The notes: generated from the letters alone by a model not told the origin. A stretch of 26,373 nucleotides of DNA from CAYRPN01 sp964426135 (GCA_964426135.1 CAYRPN010000080.1:1-26373), one strand, 5' to 3'; positions 7,701 to 14,871 are shown, counted from the stretch's first letter. Numbers and translations are program-made.

Positions 7701-9245
7701 GGTCTGCTGCGAAATCAAGGCCTGCACCTGGGCGAGCTTGCCGGTGGCGTCGTCGCGCAGGGAGAGCAGGCGTTCCAGTTCCTCGGCGATCTTCGTGCTG
7801 CGCTGGTCGAGCTTCTCGCGCGTGCCCTGCAGGTTCTTCTCGAAGATGGTAATGGAATTAATCTCGTTATTCAGCTGTGCCGTGCGCCGCATCAGGGTGA
7901 TGATGCCGGCTTTCTCATCCTCGAGACTCGAACGCTTCTCGTTGAGGTCGTGCTGAAGCGAGCGGTGAGCGTTCTGCGCTTCGTCCAACGTCTGCTGCGC
8001 GGCTTGATGCGAAGAGGCAAGCCTCGTCGTTTCCGCGTGGTGTTCCGCGTATTCGCTTTCGAGCTGCGTCGCGCGGGCGGTGAGTTCTTCCAGCCGGCGG
8101 GCGTCGCGCGAAAGCTGCCGCTCGATGTCGTCGAGCGCGTTCTTCGCAAACTGGCGGCGCTGGTCGGCCTGCTCGCGTCGGGACTGGGCGCTGAGGCGGT
8201 CGTGCTCGGTGCGCTTGAGCTGCTGCTCGATGCTTTGCTTTTCAAGCTGGGCGTCGGCGAGGCGCTGCTCCTCTTCACCGAGCTTGCGGGCGGCCACAGC
8301 GTGGTCCGCTTCGCCCTGCTCCAACTGCTCTCGCACCAGCGCCAGGCGGGTTTCGAGCTTGTGAAACTCCGCCAGCGCGTAGTTCAGTTGCAGCTCGCGC
8401 AGGCGACCGGTGAGTTCCTGAAACGAGCGGGCCCGGCCGGCCTGGATCTTGACGCTGCGCAGCCTGCGGGCGAAATCGTCGAGCCGCTGCCGCATCAGGC
8501 CCAGGTGCTGCTCGGTGCGTTCGAGTTTTCGCTCCGCTTCTTTCTTGCGGGCCTTGAAGCGGGAAATGCCGGCGGCTTCCTCGAAGATGTCGCGGCGTTC
8601 CTTGGGATTCGCCTCCAGCAGCAGCGACACGCGACCCTGCTCGATGATCGAGTAGGCGTCGGTGCCGATGCCGGTGTCCATGAAGAGCTCGCGGATATCG
8701 CGCAGGCGGGCCCGCTGCTTGTTGATCAGGTAATCGCTGGTGCCGTCGCGATAAAGCTGACGGGTGACGGTGACCTGGTCGGCGTCGACAGGCAGCGGAC
8801 GGCGATGAGGGGAAGATTTCGGATTTGGGATTTCGGATTTGAGATCTGAGATTTCAGACTTGGGCTCGGTGTCTTGTCGGCCCTGAAGGGCCGACACCTG
8901 CATGTCGGCGTTTGTCTCCTGTCCCCTGTCTCCTGTCTCCTGTCCCCTGTCTCCTGTCTCCTCTTCCACCACCGGATTATCAAACGTCAACGACACACTG
9001 GCCATGCCCGCGGGTTTGCGGGTGGCTGAGCCGTTGAAAATCATGTCCATCATGGCTTCGCCGCGGAGGCTCTTGGCGGAGAGTTCGCCGAGCACCCATT
9101 TGATCGCGTCGACCGTGTTGCTCTTGCCGCAGCCGTTGGGCCCGACGATGCCGGTGATCGGCTGGTCGAAGGCGATGACGGTTTTGTCCGCGAACGACTT
9201 GAAACCCTGGGCGGTGATTTTGGCCAGGCGCATCGTGCGACTCAT
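4749..9245 (-). CDS. smc: Chromosome segregation/condensation ATPase SMC with four low-complexity inserts
   Basis: Structural maintenance of chromosomes ATPase, which dimerises, binds kleisin partners and organises DNA. The N-terminal head has Walker A GPNGCGKSNT (35-44). Next come a long coiled coil, a central hinge region, a second coil, and a C-terminal head with the signature LLSGGEKTM and Walker B FAILDEVDAALDE. I place the start at 9245 because AGGAGGT lies 5 bases before this ATG and MRLAKITAQGFKSF is the family-typical opening; the longer open frame to 9473 is unsupported. The protein is 1498 residues, against roughly 1150-1200 for typical bacterial SMC. The excess comes from four heptamer-coded inserts (head, two around the hinge, one before the C-terminal coil) and a long Ala/Glu-rich tail ending in a basic patch. 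All key ATPase motifs are intact, so it should be functional. Confidence 0.95.
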   Translation of the reverse strand: MSRTMRLAKITAQGFKSFADKTVIAFDQPITGIVGPNGCGKSNTVDAIKWVLGELSAKSLRGEAMMDMIFNGSATRKPAGMASVSLTFDNPVVEEETGDRGQETGDRGQETNADMQVSALQGRQDTEPKSEISDLKSEIPNPKSSPHRRPLPVDADQVTVTRQLYRDGTSDYLINKQRARLRDIRELFMDTGIGTDAYSIIEQGRVSLLLEANPKERRDIFEEAAGISRFKARKKEAERKLERTEQHLGLMRQRLDDFARRLRSVKIQAGRARSFQELTGRLRELQLNYALAEFHKLETRLALVREQLEQGEADHAVAARKLGEEEQRLADAQLEKQSIEQQLKRTEHDRLSAQSRREQADQRRQFAKNALDDIERQLSRDARRLEELTARATQLESEYAEHHAETTRLASSHQAAQQTLDEAQNAHRSLQHDLNEKRSSLEDEKAGIITLMRRTAQLNNEINSITIFEKNLQGTREKLDQRSTKIAEELERLLSLRDDATGKLAQVQALISQQTAKLDELKVQASQLSVEQRSLTEHLGSLKEKRSALNSRRGVLQEMQDKQEGIADAVKAVLARKATGNRGQGTGDRRQGNDRADKSEIPNPTASTAAPAAKSEISSNPFHFIRGLLAEMIETDVEHAAIVEAALGEYQQALVIDSLDDICANGGNEAIAALAGRVTFLPIDQCVVGAGPRAEGQGPRDRSGEDTGRSAPYTLHPTPYTLPTVLSLVRYSAAIGPFAWSLLSRTIVAPDLATAKEWRSALPDGYRFVTQRGELLEADGRVIAGPVAASSSAGLITRRAELTQLHAQLAALDEKIAADQQTLAQLSDQAQHIDKLSQELRQKLYEANSMRVELSSRLDNLGSQIAALEREQPVLSSEIEHIHRQLHDAEEKKVRHEREATQLEQDSAARQDAVNSIQSQINELAAQAETAREHVTSIRVDLGKLAEQLSAAQRQVRQIEIARADVDRQRKLVDEQLKQHHRRTEELTRTAEEAREQSLAAGSELDQLEASLEGIRQRAADAEAALVALRETIEEQRDVVRTAEQQIHALHIEKRELEVKRDGVVQRAREQLNLDVAAKYEEVTRGQETGDDTQVSALQCRRDAEESADPSSADSDSETLHPTPDTLNPSPIRIDWAAVEQEITELKAKVDRLGNVNLDAIGEQEVLEKDYLDLEKQVNDIDSAREKLLSLIKHINDESRIRFEKAFHLIRENFAGPGGLFRKLFGGGRADVFLEPDENGNVDILESGIEIVAKPPGKEPQSITLLSGGEKTMTAVALLLSIFQAKPSPFAILDEVDAALDEANVQRYVGILKSFLDHSHFIVITHNKGTMQACDVLYGITMQERGVSKRVGVRFDQIGAGGQIAQDAIEAQNRADREAAPQAEEVDDMLPDGQFAGLSQEVSHVPQDIDDKLDALEAEADAAAASVAAQASAEAQAGVTAQAAPAPAGETGPTETAGHPHSDGNSDAAAGGDAGKPKRLRKRLATMVQEKASVPQNN
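5845..5995 (-). repeat. Heptamer/palindrome insert 4 in smc (C-terminal coil)
   Basis: On the plus strand this reads GGGTGTA-type heptamers (about 5860-5892), a one-mismatch copy of the GTCGGCCCT palindrome (5942-5961) with the trailing CACCTG, and TCTCCTG heptamers (about 5971-5988). On the coding strand it gives a stretch like TRGQETGD...VSALQ...TLHPTPDTL. GGGTGTA repeats would contain a stop on the plus strand but are stop-free as read by smc. Confidence 0.8.
7078..7186 (-). repeat. Heptamer insert 3 in smc (hinge region)
   Basis: Contains GGGTGTA repeats (about 7083-7112) and CCCTTGG repeats (about 7148-7178). These are translated on the minus strand as GPRAEGQGPR and PYTLHPTPYTL. The insert interrupts the SMC hinge domain between the FLPIDQC block and the VLSLVRY block. 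Confidence 0.85.
7392..7512 (-). repeat. Heptamer insert 2 in smc (just before the hinge)
   Basis: Contains GGATTTC/GGATTTG units (about 7398-7459, the reverse complement of AATCCGA) and CCTGTCC units (about 7473-7505). They are translated as TGNRGQGTGDRRQ and KSEIPNP-like peptides, directly upstream of the hinge start FHFIRGLLAEMIE. Confidence 0.85.
8811..8965 (-). repeat. Composite insert 1 in smc (N-terminal head)
   Basis: On the minus strand, in order: GGAGACAGG/GGGACAGG heptamers, then a perfect-armed palindrome (8876-8895), an AGTCTGAAATCTCAGATCT transition, then AATCCGA/AATCCCA heptamers. It encodes about 55 residues within the N-terminal ATPase head, between TFDNPVVEE and the VDADQVTVTRQ block. 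The order palindrome, ATCTGAAA transition, AATCCGA matches the insert in methyltransferase 2. Confidence 0.85.
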
Positions 9246-9456
9246 GAACGACCTCCTGTCGGCCCTGCGTTCCAAGCCCGCAGGTGTATCGCGGCTTCCA
9301 GCACGCGGTTTCCCAAACACTGAAGATCGGTCCAACCCGGTCTTTGGCGTCAAAGATAGGGACCGAAACAGAGCGAATGGTACACGATCTTCCCGGCGGA
9401 GTCTTCGACACCCTGCCCACGCTATCCGCCTGCCGGCTTCCGCCAATACTTCCACG
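9246..9456. promoter_or_regulatory. Divergent intergenic region between smc and DUF1501 gene
   Basis: A 211-bp gap between divergently transcribed genes, so it should carry both promoters. GACCTCCTG at 9249-9257 is the minus-strand ribosome-binding site of smc. It overlaps a partial match to the GTCGGCCCT element (9257-9266). No clear -35/-10 pair was identified. Confidence 0.45.
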
Positions 9457-10797
9457 ATGCTGAACCTCTCCACCCGGAACAGTTACCGTTTGTGCGACGG
9501 CCTGTCGCGCCGCGATGTGCTTCGCGTCGGCGCGCTCGGCTTTGCCGGGCTTTCCCTGCCGCAGCTACTGGCGGCCGAGGCTCGCGCGGGGATTCGCAAG
9601 TCGAACAAAGCGATCATCATGGTCTACATGGCCGGCGCTCCGCCGCACCAGGACATGTACGACCTGAAAATGGACGCGCCGGCTGAGATTCGCGGGCCGT
9701 TCCAGCCGATCCGCACGAACGTGCCGGGCATCGACATCTGCGAGCACCTGCCGCGGATGGCGAAGATGATGGACAAGCTGGTGCCGCTGCGTGCGGTGGT
9801 CGGTTCCCCCAGCGGCGATCACGATTCGTACATCTGCTACACCGGCCGGAAGAAGCCCGGCGAAGTTCGCGGCGGCTGGCCGAGTGTGGGCGCGACGGTG
9901 TCGAAGGTGCTGGGCCCGACGCAGCCGGCGATCCCGCCTTTCGTCGGCCTCGCGCCCGATGCCGGCCATCCGCCCTACGGCTCGCCCGGCCTGCCCGGAT
10001 TCCTCGGCCAGAGCCACGCCGCGTTCCGACCCGCCGGCGAAGTCGGGCAGGACATGCAATTGCAAGGCATCGACCTGAATCGGCTCAATGATCGTCGCAA
10101 CACGCTCGCCGCGTTTGATCGCTTCCGTCGCAAGGTCGATGGCGACCGCGCGATGGATGGCGTGACCGACCTGCAGCAGCGGGCGCTCGATCTGCTCACC
10201 TCCAGCAAAGTGGCCGAGGCACTCGATCTTTCCAAGGAAGATCCCAGGACGCTGGAAAGATACGGCAAGGGCATTCCCGAGCGGCACGGCGACGGCGCGC
10301 CGTTGAATCTCCAGCACTTCCTGCTCGCGCGACGCCTCGTCGAAGCCGGCTGCCGGGTGGTGACGCTGAACTTCGGCCGATGGGATTTCCATTCGAGCAA
10401 CCACTCCGAGTGCAAGCGTTACCTGCCGCTGTGGGATCAGGGCGTGACGGCACTCATTGAAGATCTGCACCAGCGCGGGCTGGACAAGGATGTGAGCTTC
10501 GTCGCATGGGGCGAGTTCGGCCGAACGCCCACGATCAACAAGGACGGCGGCCGCGATCACTGGCCGCAGGTCGGCGGCGGGCTGCTCGCCGGGGGCGGAA
10601 TGAAGATGGGGCAGGTGATCGGCTCGACGGATCGCCTCGGCGGCGAGCCGGCGGATCGCCCGACGCACTTCGGCGAGGTGATCGCCACGCTGTATCACAA
10701 CCTGGGCATCGATCCCAACACCACGACGATCGAAGACCTGCAAAGCAGGCCGCAGTATCTCGTGGACGGCTGGAAGCCGATGCGCGAGTTGGTCTGA
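9457..10797 (+). CDS. DUF1501 (sulfatase-fold-like) Tat-exported protein
   Basis: Predicted 446-residue DUF1501 protein, a family greatly expanded in Planctomycetes and related to the alkaline-phosphatase/sulfatase fold; its substrate is unknown. The N-terminus has a twin-arginine motif SRRDVLR (RR at 18-19) followed by a hydrophobic stretch (GALGFAGLSLPQLLAA), indicating Tat export. Family blocks include IMVYMAGAPPHQDMYDLK, FQPIRTNVPGIDICEHLP, GDHDS, the FGRWDFHSSN block, the WGEFGRTP motif and a C-terminal GRDHWP block. ATG at 9457 is chosen because it precedes the Tat signal; a longer open frame reaches back opposite smc. The dehydratase-like gene follows after 17 bases, so they are probably co-transcribed. 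A second DUF1501 protein is at 21102. Confidence 0.92.
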   Translation: MLNLSTRNSYRLCDGLSRRDVLRVGALGFAGLSLPQLLAAEARAGIRKSNKAIIMVYMAGAPPHQDMYDLKMDAPAEIRGPFQPIRTNVPGIDICEHLPRMAKMMDKLVPLRAVVGSPSGDHDSYICYTGRKKPGEVRGGWPSVGATVSKVLGPTQPAIPPFVGLAPDAGHPPYGSPGLPGFLGQSHAAFRPAGEVGQDMQLQGIDLNRLNDRRNTLAAFDRFRRKVDGDRAMDGVTDLQQRALDLLTSSKVAEALDLSKEDPRTLERYGKGIPERHGDGAPLNLQHFLLARRLVEAGCRVVTLNFGRWDFHSSNHSECKRYLPLWDQGVTALIEDLHQRGLDKDVSFVAWGEFGRTPTINKDGGRDHWPQVGGGLLAGGGMKMGQVIGSTDRLGGEPADRPTHFGEVIATLYHNLGIDPNTTTIEDLQSRPQYLVDGWKPMRELV

Positions 10798-10814
10798 ATG
10801 TCGGCAGGTTGAGC

Positions 10815-12029
10815 ATGCCCAATCGCCGCGACATTCTGACGACGCTGGGCGCCGCCGCAGCCGGCACTCTTGCCGCCATGACGCTGCACCCGCCGACGGA
10901 ACGAGCCTTGGCGCAGGCGGCGAACGAGAACCCCGCGGCGGCCGTGGCGGATCGCTCCTCGAAGATCGCCCTGACGAAGCTCACCGTCACCCCCGCCGCC
11001 CGCAAGATTTTTCTGAAACTGGAAACGAACCTGGGGGTCACGGGTTTCGGCGAAGTCGACCAACTCGACATCATGGCCGGACCGGCTCTTGCCCGGTCGC
11101 TGTGGGAGCTTTACGAAGGCGAGAATCCTACCCGCATCGAACATCTCTGGCAGAAGGCGTATCGCGCTCACCGCGACATGCGCGGCGGGCCGTTCATGTG
11201 CCACACGATTGCCGGCTTCGACATGGCGCTGTGGGATATCGCGGGCAAACTGTGGGGCGTTCCGGTGTATCGACTGCTGGGCGGTCCGGCGCGAGATCGC
11301 GTTCGCGTCTATCCATCGGCGAAGGCGACGAAGCCCGGCGCCGGTCCCGCGCCTTTCGCGGGCAACCCGCCGCAGATCGAGCGGTACGTCAGACTCATCG
11401 CCGACGCACGCAAGCAGGTCGGGCCCGACGGCACCGTCATGTTCGACGCCCACTGCGCGCTGCCCCCGCCTTTTCTCATGCAGCTTGCCGCGGCGATCAA
11501 GCCCTATGACGTGGCCTACATCGAAGAGCCCGCCGTGCCCGGCAACATCGAAGTGTTCAAGCGGCTCAAGCAGGCGATTTCGATTCCGCTGGCGGTCGGC
11601 GAACAGGCACGCACGATCTGGGAGGTGATCCCGTACCTTCAGGAAGGCGTCGCGGATTTTCTGCAAGTGGATTGCGCACACACCGGCGGCATCACGCAGA
11701 TGCGCAAGATCGCCATCCTCGGCGAAGCCTACTCCGTGCCGCTGGCGCCGCACTGCGTCACGACGGAACTGGGCGTCACCGCGAGTCTGCACGTCAGCGC
11801 TGCGATCCCGCACTTTCTCATTCACGAGTACTACCCGAGCATCACGCCGCCGGGCCTGATCCGCAAGACCTGGACGGTGGACAAGGACGGTTACGCGAAC
11901 CTGCCGCAGGGCCCGGGGCTGGGCTGCGAGGTGGATGAAACAGTGCTGGCGGAACTGGCGAAGAAGCCGACGAAGCCGGAGTGGCCGACGAGGGGACGGC
12001 TGGAGGATGGGTCGGTGGCGGATTATTAA
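10815..12029 (+). CDS. Mandelate racemase/enolase-superfamily sugar-acid dehydratase, Tat-exported
   Basis: Predicted 404-residue enolase-superfamily enzyme, most like D-galactonate dehydratase-type proteins. These abstract the alpha proton of a sugar acid and eliminate water with Mg2+. The capping domain (about 50-160) includes the GFDMALWDIAGK block. Likely metal ligands are D211, E237 (YIEEP) and E263 (VGEQ). H213 (FDAHC) and H313 (LAPHC) match the general base/acid positions of the galactonate dehydratase group. The N-terminus MPNRRDILTTLGAAAAGTLAAM is a short Tat-like signal, unusual for this cytosolic family but common in Planctomycetes. ATG at 10815 follows AGGTTGAG and sits 17 bases after the DUF1501 stop. 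The exact substrate cannot be read from sequence. Confidence 0.9.
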   Translation: MPNRRDILTTLGAAAAGTLAAMTLHPPTERALAQAANENPAAAVADRSSKIALTKLTVTPAARKIFLKLETNLGVTGFGEVDQLDIMAGPALARSLWELYEGENPTRIEHLWQKAYRAHRDMRGGPFMCHTIAGFDMALWDIAGKLWGVPVYRLLGGPARDRVRVYPSAKATKPGAGPAPFAGNPPQIERYVRLIADARKQVGPDGTVMFDAHCALPPPFLMQLAAAIKPYDVAYIEEPAVPGNIEVFKRLKQAISIPLAVGEQARTIWEVIPYLQEGVADFLQVDCAHTGGITQMRKIAILGEAYSVPLAPHCVTTELGVTASLHVSAAIPHFLIHEYYPSITPPGLIRKTWTVDKDGYANLPQGPGLGCEVDETVLAELAKKPTKPEWPTRGRLEDGSVADY

Positions 12030-12083
12030 AGTTGTTTTCGGCCCACTCTCCGCATTACGATGTGGCCAACCCAGGGAGGCAAC

Positions 12084-12587
12084 ATGAGCCACATCGCCGA
12101 TGAAATTCAGAAGCTGCAGCAACTCCATGACAGCGGAGCGCTGACGGATGAGGAGTTCGCCCGCGCCAAGGAGAATCTGCTGGCTGAGCAGAAGCGAAGT
12201 GCGACAGCGCCGGCCAGCGCAGCCCGGCCGCCCTTGACACCGGAAAAACTGGAGTCGGAAACCAGGCAGTGGGCGATGATCCTGCACCTCTCCATGCTCG
12301 CCGGCTTCCTCGTGCCGATGGCTGGACTCGTGACGCCGGTGATCATCTGGCAGTGGAAGAAGGAAGAGCTGCCGGACATCGACATTCACGGGAAGAACGC
12401 GGTGAACTGGATCATTTCCGAGATCATCTATCTCGTCATTTCGCTCGCGCTTGTCTTCGTGGTGATCGGGATTCCGCTGCTGATCGCTCTAGGGCTGCTG
12501 GGAATCATCTTCCCGATCATCGCGGGAGTGAAAGCGAGTCATGGCGTGGTGTGGAAGTATCCGCTTACCATCACGTTTCTGAAATAG
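12084..12587 (+). CDS. SHOCT and DUF4870 domain membrane protein
   Basis: Predicted 167-residue membrane protein. Residues 1-33 form a SHOCT motif (IQKLQQLHDSGALTDEEFAR), a short oligomerisation helix pair. Residues 60-167 are a DUF4870-like domain with hydrophobic segments (MILHLSMLAGFLVPMAGLVTP, the IYLVISLALVFVVIGIPLL block and the LLGIIFPIIAG block) and the family-typical HGKNAVNW. The start at 12084 is supported by GGGAGG upstream; a GTG-type extension to 12060 is less likely. It lies 54 bases after the dehydratase gene and could be read from the same transcript. The function is unknown. Confidence 0.85.
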   Translation: MSHIADEIQKLQQLHDSGALTDEEFARAKENLLAEQKRSATAPASAARPPLTPEKLESETRQWAMILHLSMLAGFLVPMAGLVTPVIIWQWKKEELPDIDIHGKNAVNWIISEIIYLVISLALVFVVIGIPLLIALGLLGIIFPIIAGVKASHGVVWKYPLTITFLK

Positions 12588-12620
12588 TGATCACGAGCAG
12601 ATGCTCTGGCGCGTTGCCGA

Positions 12621-13301
12621 TCACCAGTAAGTCGCGATGTTTCCCGTCTTCATCGCGCCCTGCTGATTCGCCTGCCAGAGCCGGCCGGTGTCCACATCCA
12701 TGCACGTGAGCCAGCCGCCGCCGTAAACGCAGGTATCGATGCAAATGGCGTGGCCCCGGTTGACGGGGTTGCCGTCGCGCTGGGCGGTGTGGCCGCAGAT
12801 CACGGTCTTGCCGGAAAAATGCGGCTTCGGATCGACGAACTTCTGCCAGCGCAGCACGGTCGGCTCCTGCTGCGCCATGGACAACTGCGGATCCACATAG
12901 CCATGCACGAAGAGGTGACTGGCGGTCTCGTGGTAATCGCCGCAGGTCTCGATGAATCGCCAGTGCTCATCGGGCACCGCCTTGAGCGCATCGGAAAAGG
13001 AAACGCCGCCGCGATAGGAGGCCAGCGTGGCGTCGCCGCCGCTGAGCGTCCACATGCGCAGCATCTGCGGTCCTTCGCGTGCGGCGAGCATGAGTTCTTC
13101 GTGATTGCCGGCGAGCGCGATCACCGTGTGCCGCCGTGCCAGGGCCAGCAGATAGTCAATGACGCCGCGCGAGTCGGGGCCGCGATCGACGTAATCGCCG
13201 AGAAAGATGAGGTGATCGCCGCGCGCAGGCCCCGCCGCGTCGATGACGCCGGTCAACGCGCGAAGGCACCCGTGAATATCACCGATGACGAGGGTTCGCA
13301 T
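12621..13301 (-). CDS. PPP-type metallophosphatase (serine/threonine phosphatase family)
   Basis: Predicted 226-residue calcineurin-like phosphoesterase of the bacterial PPP type. It has the three ordered metal-binding signatures: GDIHG (7-11), GDYVDRG (35-41) and GNHEE (65-69). Later His-containing blocks are VHGYVDP and ICGHTAQRDG. It resembles small protein phosphatases such as phage lambda PPase and PrpA/B, but nucleotide (Ap4A) hydrolysis is also possible in this family. The start ATG at 13301 directly precedes the conserved RTLVIGDIHG. It ends close to the end of the convergent SHOCT gene. Confidence 0.92.
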   Translation of the reverse strand: MRTLVIGDIHGCLRALTGVIDAAGPARGDHLIFLGDYVDRGPDSRGVIDYLLALARRHTVIALAGNHEELMLAAREGPQMLRMWTLSGGDATLASYRGGVSFSDALKAVPDEHWRFIETCGDYHETASHLFVHGYVDPQLSMAQQEPTVLRWQKFVDPKPHFSGKTVICGHTAQRDGNPVNRGHAICIDTCVYGGGWLTCMDVDTGRLWQANQQGAMKTGNIATYW

Positions 13302-13363
13302 GGGAGCAGCGGGCGGACCTCAAGGAATGGGCCCGAAATAACTTCCTGATTTGCACGGTTCGA

Positions 13364-13479
13364 ATTCCCCTCCCTCTTAGGGAGGGGGCAGGGGAGGGTC
13401 GAGCAAACAGCCTCATTGGAGCCACAATCACGCAGTGCGCCCGACCCTCCCCTAACCCCTCCCTAAGAGGGAGGGGAAT
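13364..13479. repeat. 116-bp inverted-repeat element, copy 1 (GGGAGGGG arms)
   Basis: The arms ATTCCCCTCCCTCTTAGGGA (left) and TCCCTAAGAGGGAGGGGAAT (right) are perfect complements, and each arm is itself a small hairpin. The core carries AAACAGCCTCATTGGAGCCA and a CAATCA stretch. Related copies are at 17141-17253, 19364-19428 (reverse, diverged) and 26341 to the window end. It looks like a MITE-like or BIME-like intergenic element. It encodes nothing. Confidence 0.9.
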
Positions 13480-13518
13480 CGGAGGCGGCCATGTCGGGAG
13501 GCTATTGGCGCCCCATTC

Positions 13519-14265
13519 CTAACCGATCCGCGCCAGTTCTTCGGCGGGAATATCGACGTTCGCGTGGACTTTCTGCACGTCGTCGTTGTCTTCCAGCGTT
13601 TCGATCAGCTTGAGGATCTTCTCAGCCGCCTCGCCGGTGAGCGTGACGGTCGTGCTGGGCACCTTGGTGATCTCGCCGGATTCCACGGCGATCTTCGCGT
13701 CGTCCAAAGCCTTGCGCACCTTCAGGTAATCGGGCACGGCGGTGAGAATTTGCCACGACTCGCCGGCATCGACAACATCCTCCGCGCCGGCTTCGAGCGC
13801 CAGCGACATGATCGCGTCCTCGCCCGCCGCGGATTTGCTCACCATCAACTGTCCCCTGGGCGCGAAAAGATACGACACGCAGCCGACCGCGCCGAGCTTG
13901 CCGCCGCCCTTGTCCATCATCAGGCGGATGTCGCTGGCGGAGCGGTTGCGGTTGTTGGTGAGGATTTCGATGAGCATGGCGACGCCGCCGGGACCGTAGC
14001 CTTCATACGTCGCGGCTTCGTAGTCTTCCGCGCCCAGTTCGCCGGTGCCTTTTTTGATGGCTTTTTCGATGGTGTCCTTGGGCAGGTTGCAGGCGCGGGC
14101 CTCGTCGATGGCGCACTTGAGGGCGAGGTTGCTGTCGGGATTGCCGCCGCCGTTCTTTGCCGCCACGATCAGGGCGCGGGCAGCCTTGCTCCAGAGCTTG
14201 CCCTTCTTGGCGTCGGAGGCGGCTTTCTTGTGCTTGATGTTCTTCCACGCGCTGTGACCAGCCAT
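13519..14265 (-). CDS. yebC: YebC/PmpR family (DUF28) regulator/translation factor
   Basis: Predicted 248-residue YebC-family protein, matching the usual length of about 240-250. It opens with the hallmark MAGHSAWKNIKHKKAASDAKKGK. It continues with GGGNPDSNLALK, the YEGYGPGGVA block and NRNRSASDIR, then the acidic C-terminal EDNDDVQKVHANVDIP block. The family comprises DNA-binding regulators and, for YebC-type members, factors that help ribosomes through difficult sequences such as proline stretches. ATG at 14265 is chosen over the open frame to 14280 because MAGHSAW is the conserved start and GGAGA lies just upstream. Confidence 0.96.
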   Translation of the reverse strand: MAGHSAWKNIKHKKAASDAKKGKLWSKAARALIVAAKNGGGNPDSNLALKCAIDEARACNLPKDTIEKAIKKGTGELGAEDYEAATYEGYGPGGVAMLIEILTNNRNRSASDIRLMMDKGGGKLGAVGCVSYLFAPRGQLMVSKSAAGEDAIMSLALEAGAEDVVDAGESWQILTAVPDYLKVRKALDDAKIAVESGEITKVPSTTVTLTGEAAEKILKLIETLEDNDDVQKVHANVDIPAEELARIG

Positions 14266-14448
14266 AGCGAATCTCCGCAAAGCGGGGCATTGTAGCCGCC
14301 GGCGGGATTCCTGATCGGCCTCGGTTTTCGGTAGCAGGTTCCGGGGCTGCCAATTTTTCCGGGGCTTGCATTCCGGCCCCCTCTCGCTCTCAGGCTCCCT
14401 GGAAGGGAGAGGAAATCAAGCCACGAGCAACTTGGCACACCCCGCCCG

Positions 14449-14559
14449 TCATCCCAGCATCTTTGACGCCACCAGAAGCACCGCCAGCACCAGGACCAGG
14501 TTCAGCACGGCGTCGCGGACACTGGCGGGAGTTCGATAGTCGTTCTGAATGCCTCGCAT
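14449..14559 (-). CDS. Small single-pass membrane protein, 36 residues
   Basis: Short ORF of 36 residues starting MRGIQNDYRT with one hydrophobic helix (VLNLVLVLAVLLVASKMLG). GGAGGG at good spacing before ATG 14559 (minus strand) is the main support for it being real. The frame is open further upstream to 14697, but that part lacks membrane or conserved features. The function is unknown. It could be an accessory peptide of a membrane complex or simply a chance ORF. Confidence 0.5.
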   Translation of the reverse strand: MRGIQNDYRTPASVRDAVLNLVLVLAVLLVASKMLG

Positions 14560-14871
14560 GGTGAACCCTCCAACGCGCCGCCCAGCGTCAACCACTGCCG
14601 GCACCGTCGCGTTGAGATGCCTGAAACGCACACGAGATGCCAGATTCCAACGAGCAAGCCCACTGCAACGCCAGCGAGGAATAAGCGTCGGCAACACCTA
14701 GACTTACCTATCGAATCACCCGGGACGACCTCAACCCGGACTGGAGCCAGGCTGGGTGCTTTCACCCTCCACTGCGGAACTTGCCGCACAGGGCAACGCC
14801 CAGTTGTCCCAGGCAGGAATCAGAATGCTCTTTCGCCGCCAAGAAGTCGTGCAGGATCAACATCGCATGTG

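Noticed and set aside
4725..8849. Long plus-strand ORFs opposite smc (for example 4725-5867, 6303-7103 and 7473-8849)
   Set aside because: They mirror the GC-rich codon pattern of smc and show no domains; smc motifs on the minus strand are unambiguous.
10695..12389. Minus-strand ORF of 564 residues opposite the dehydratase and SHOCT genes
   Set aside because: It runs across two recognised plus-strand genes and has no recognisable motif.
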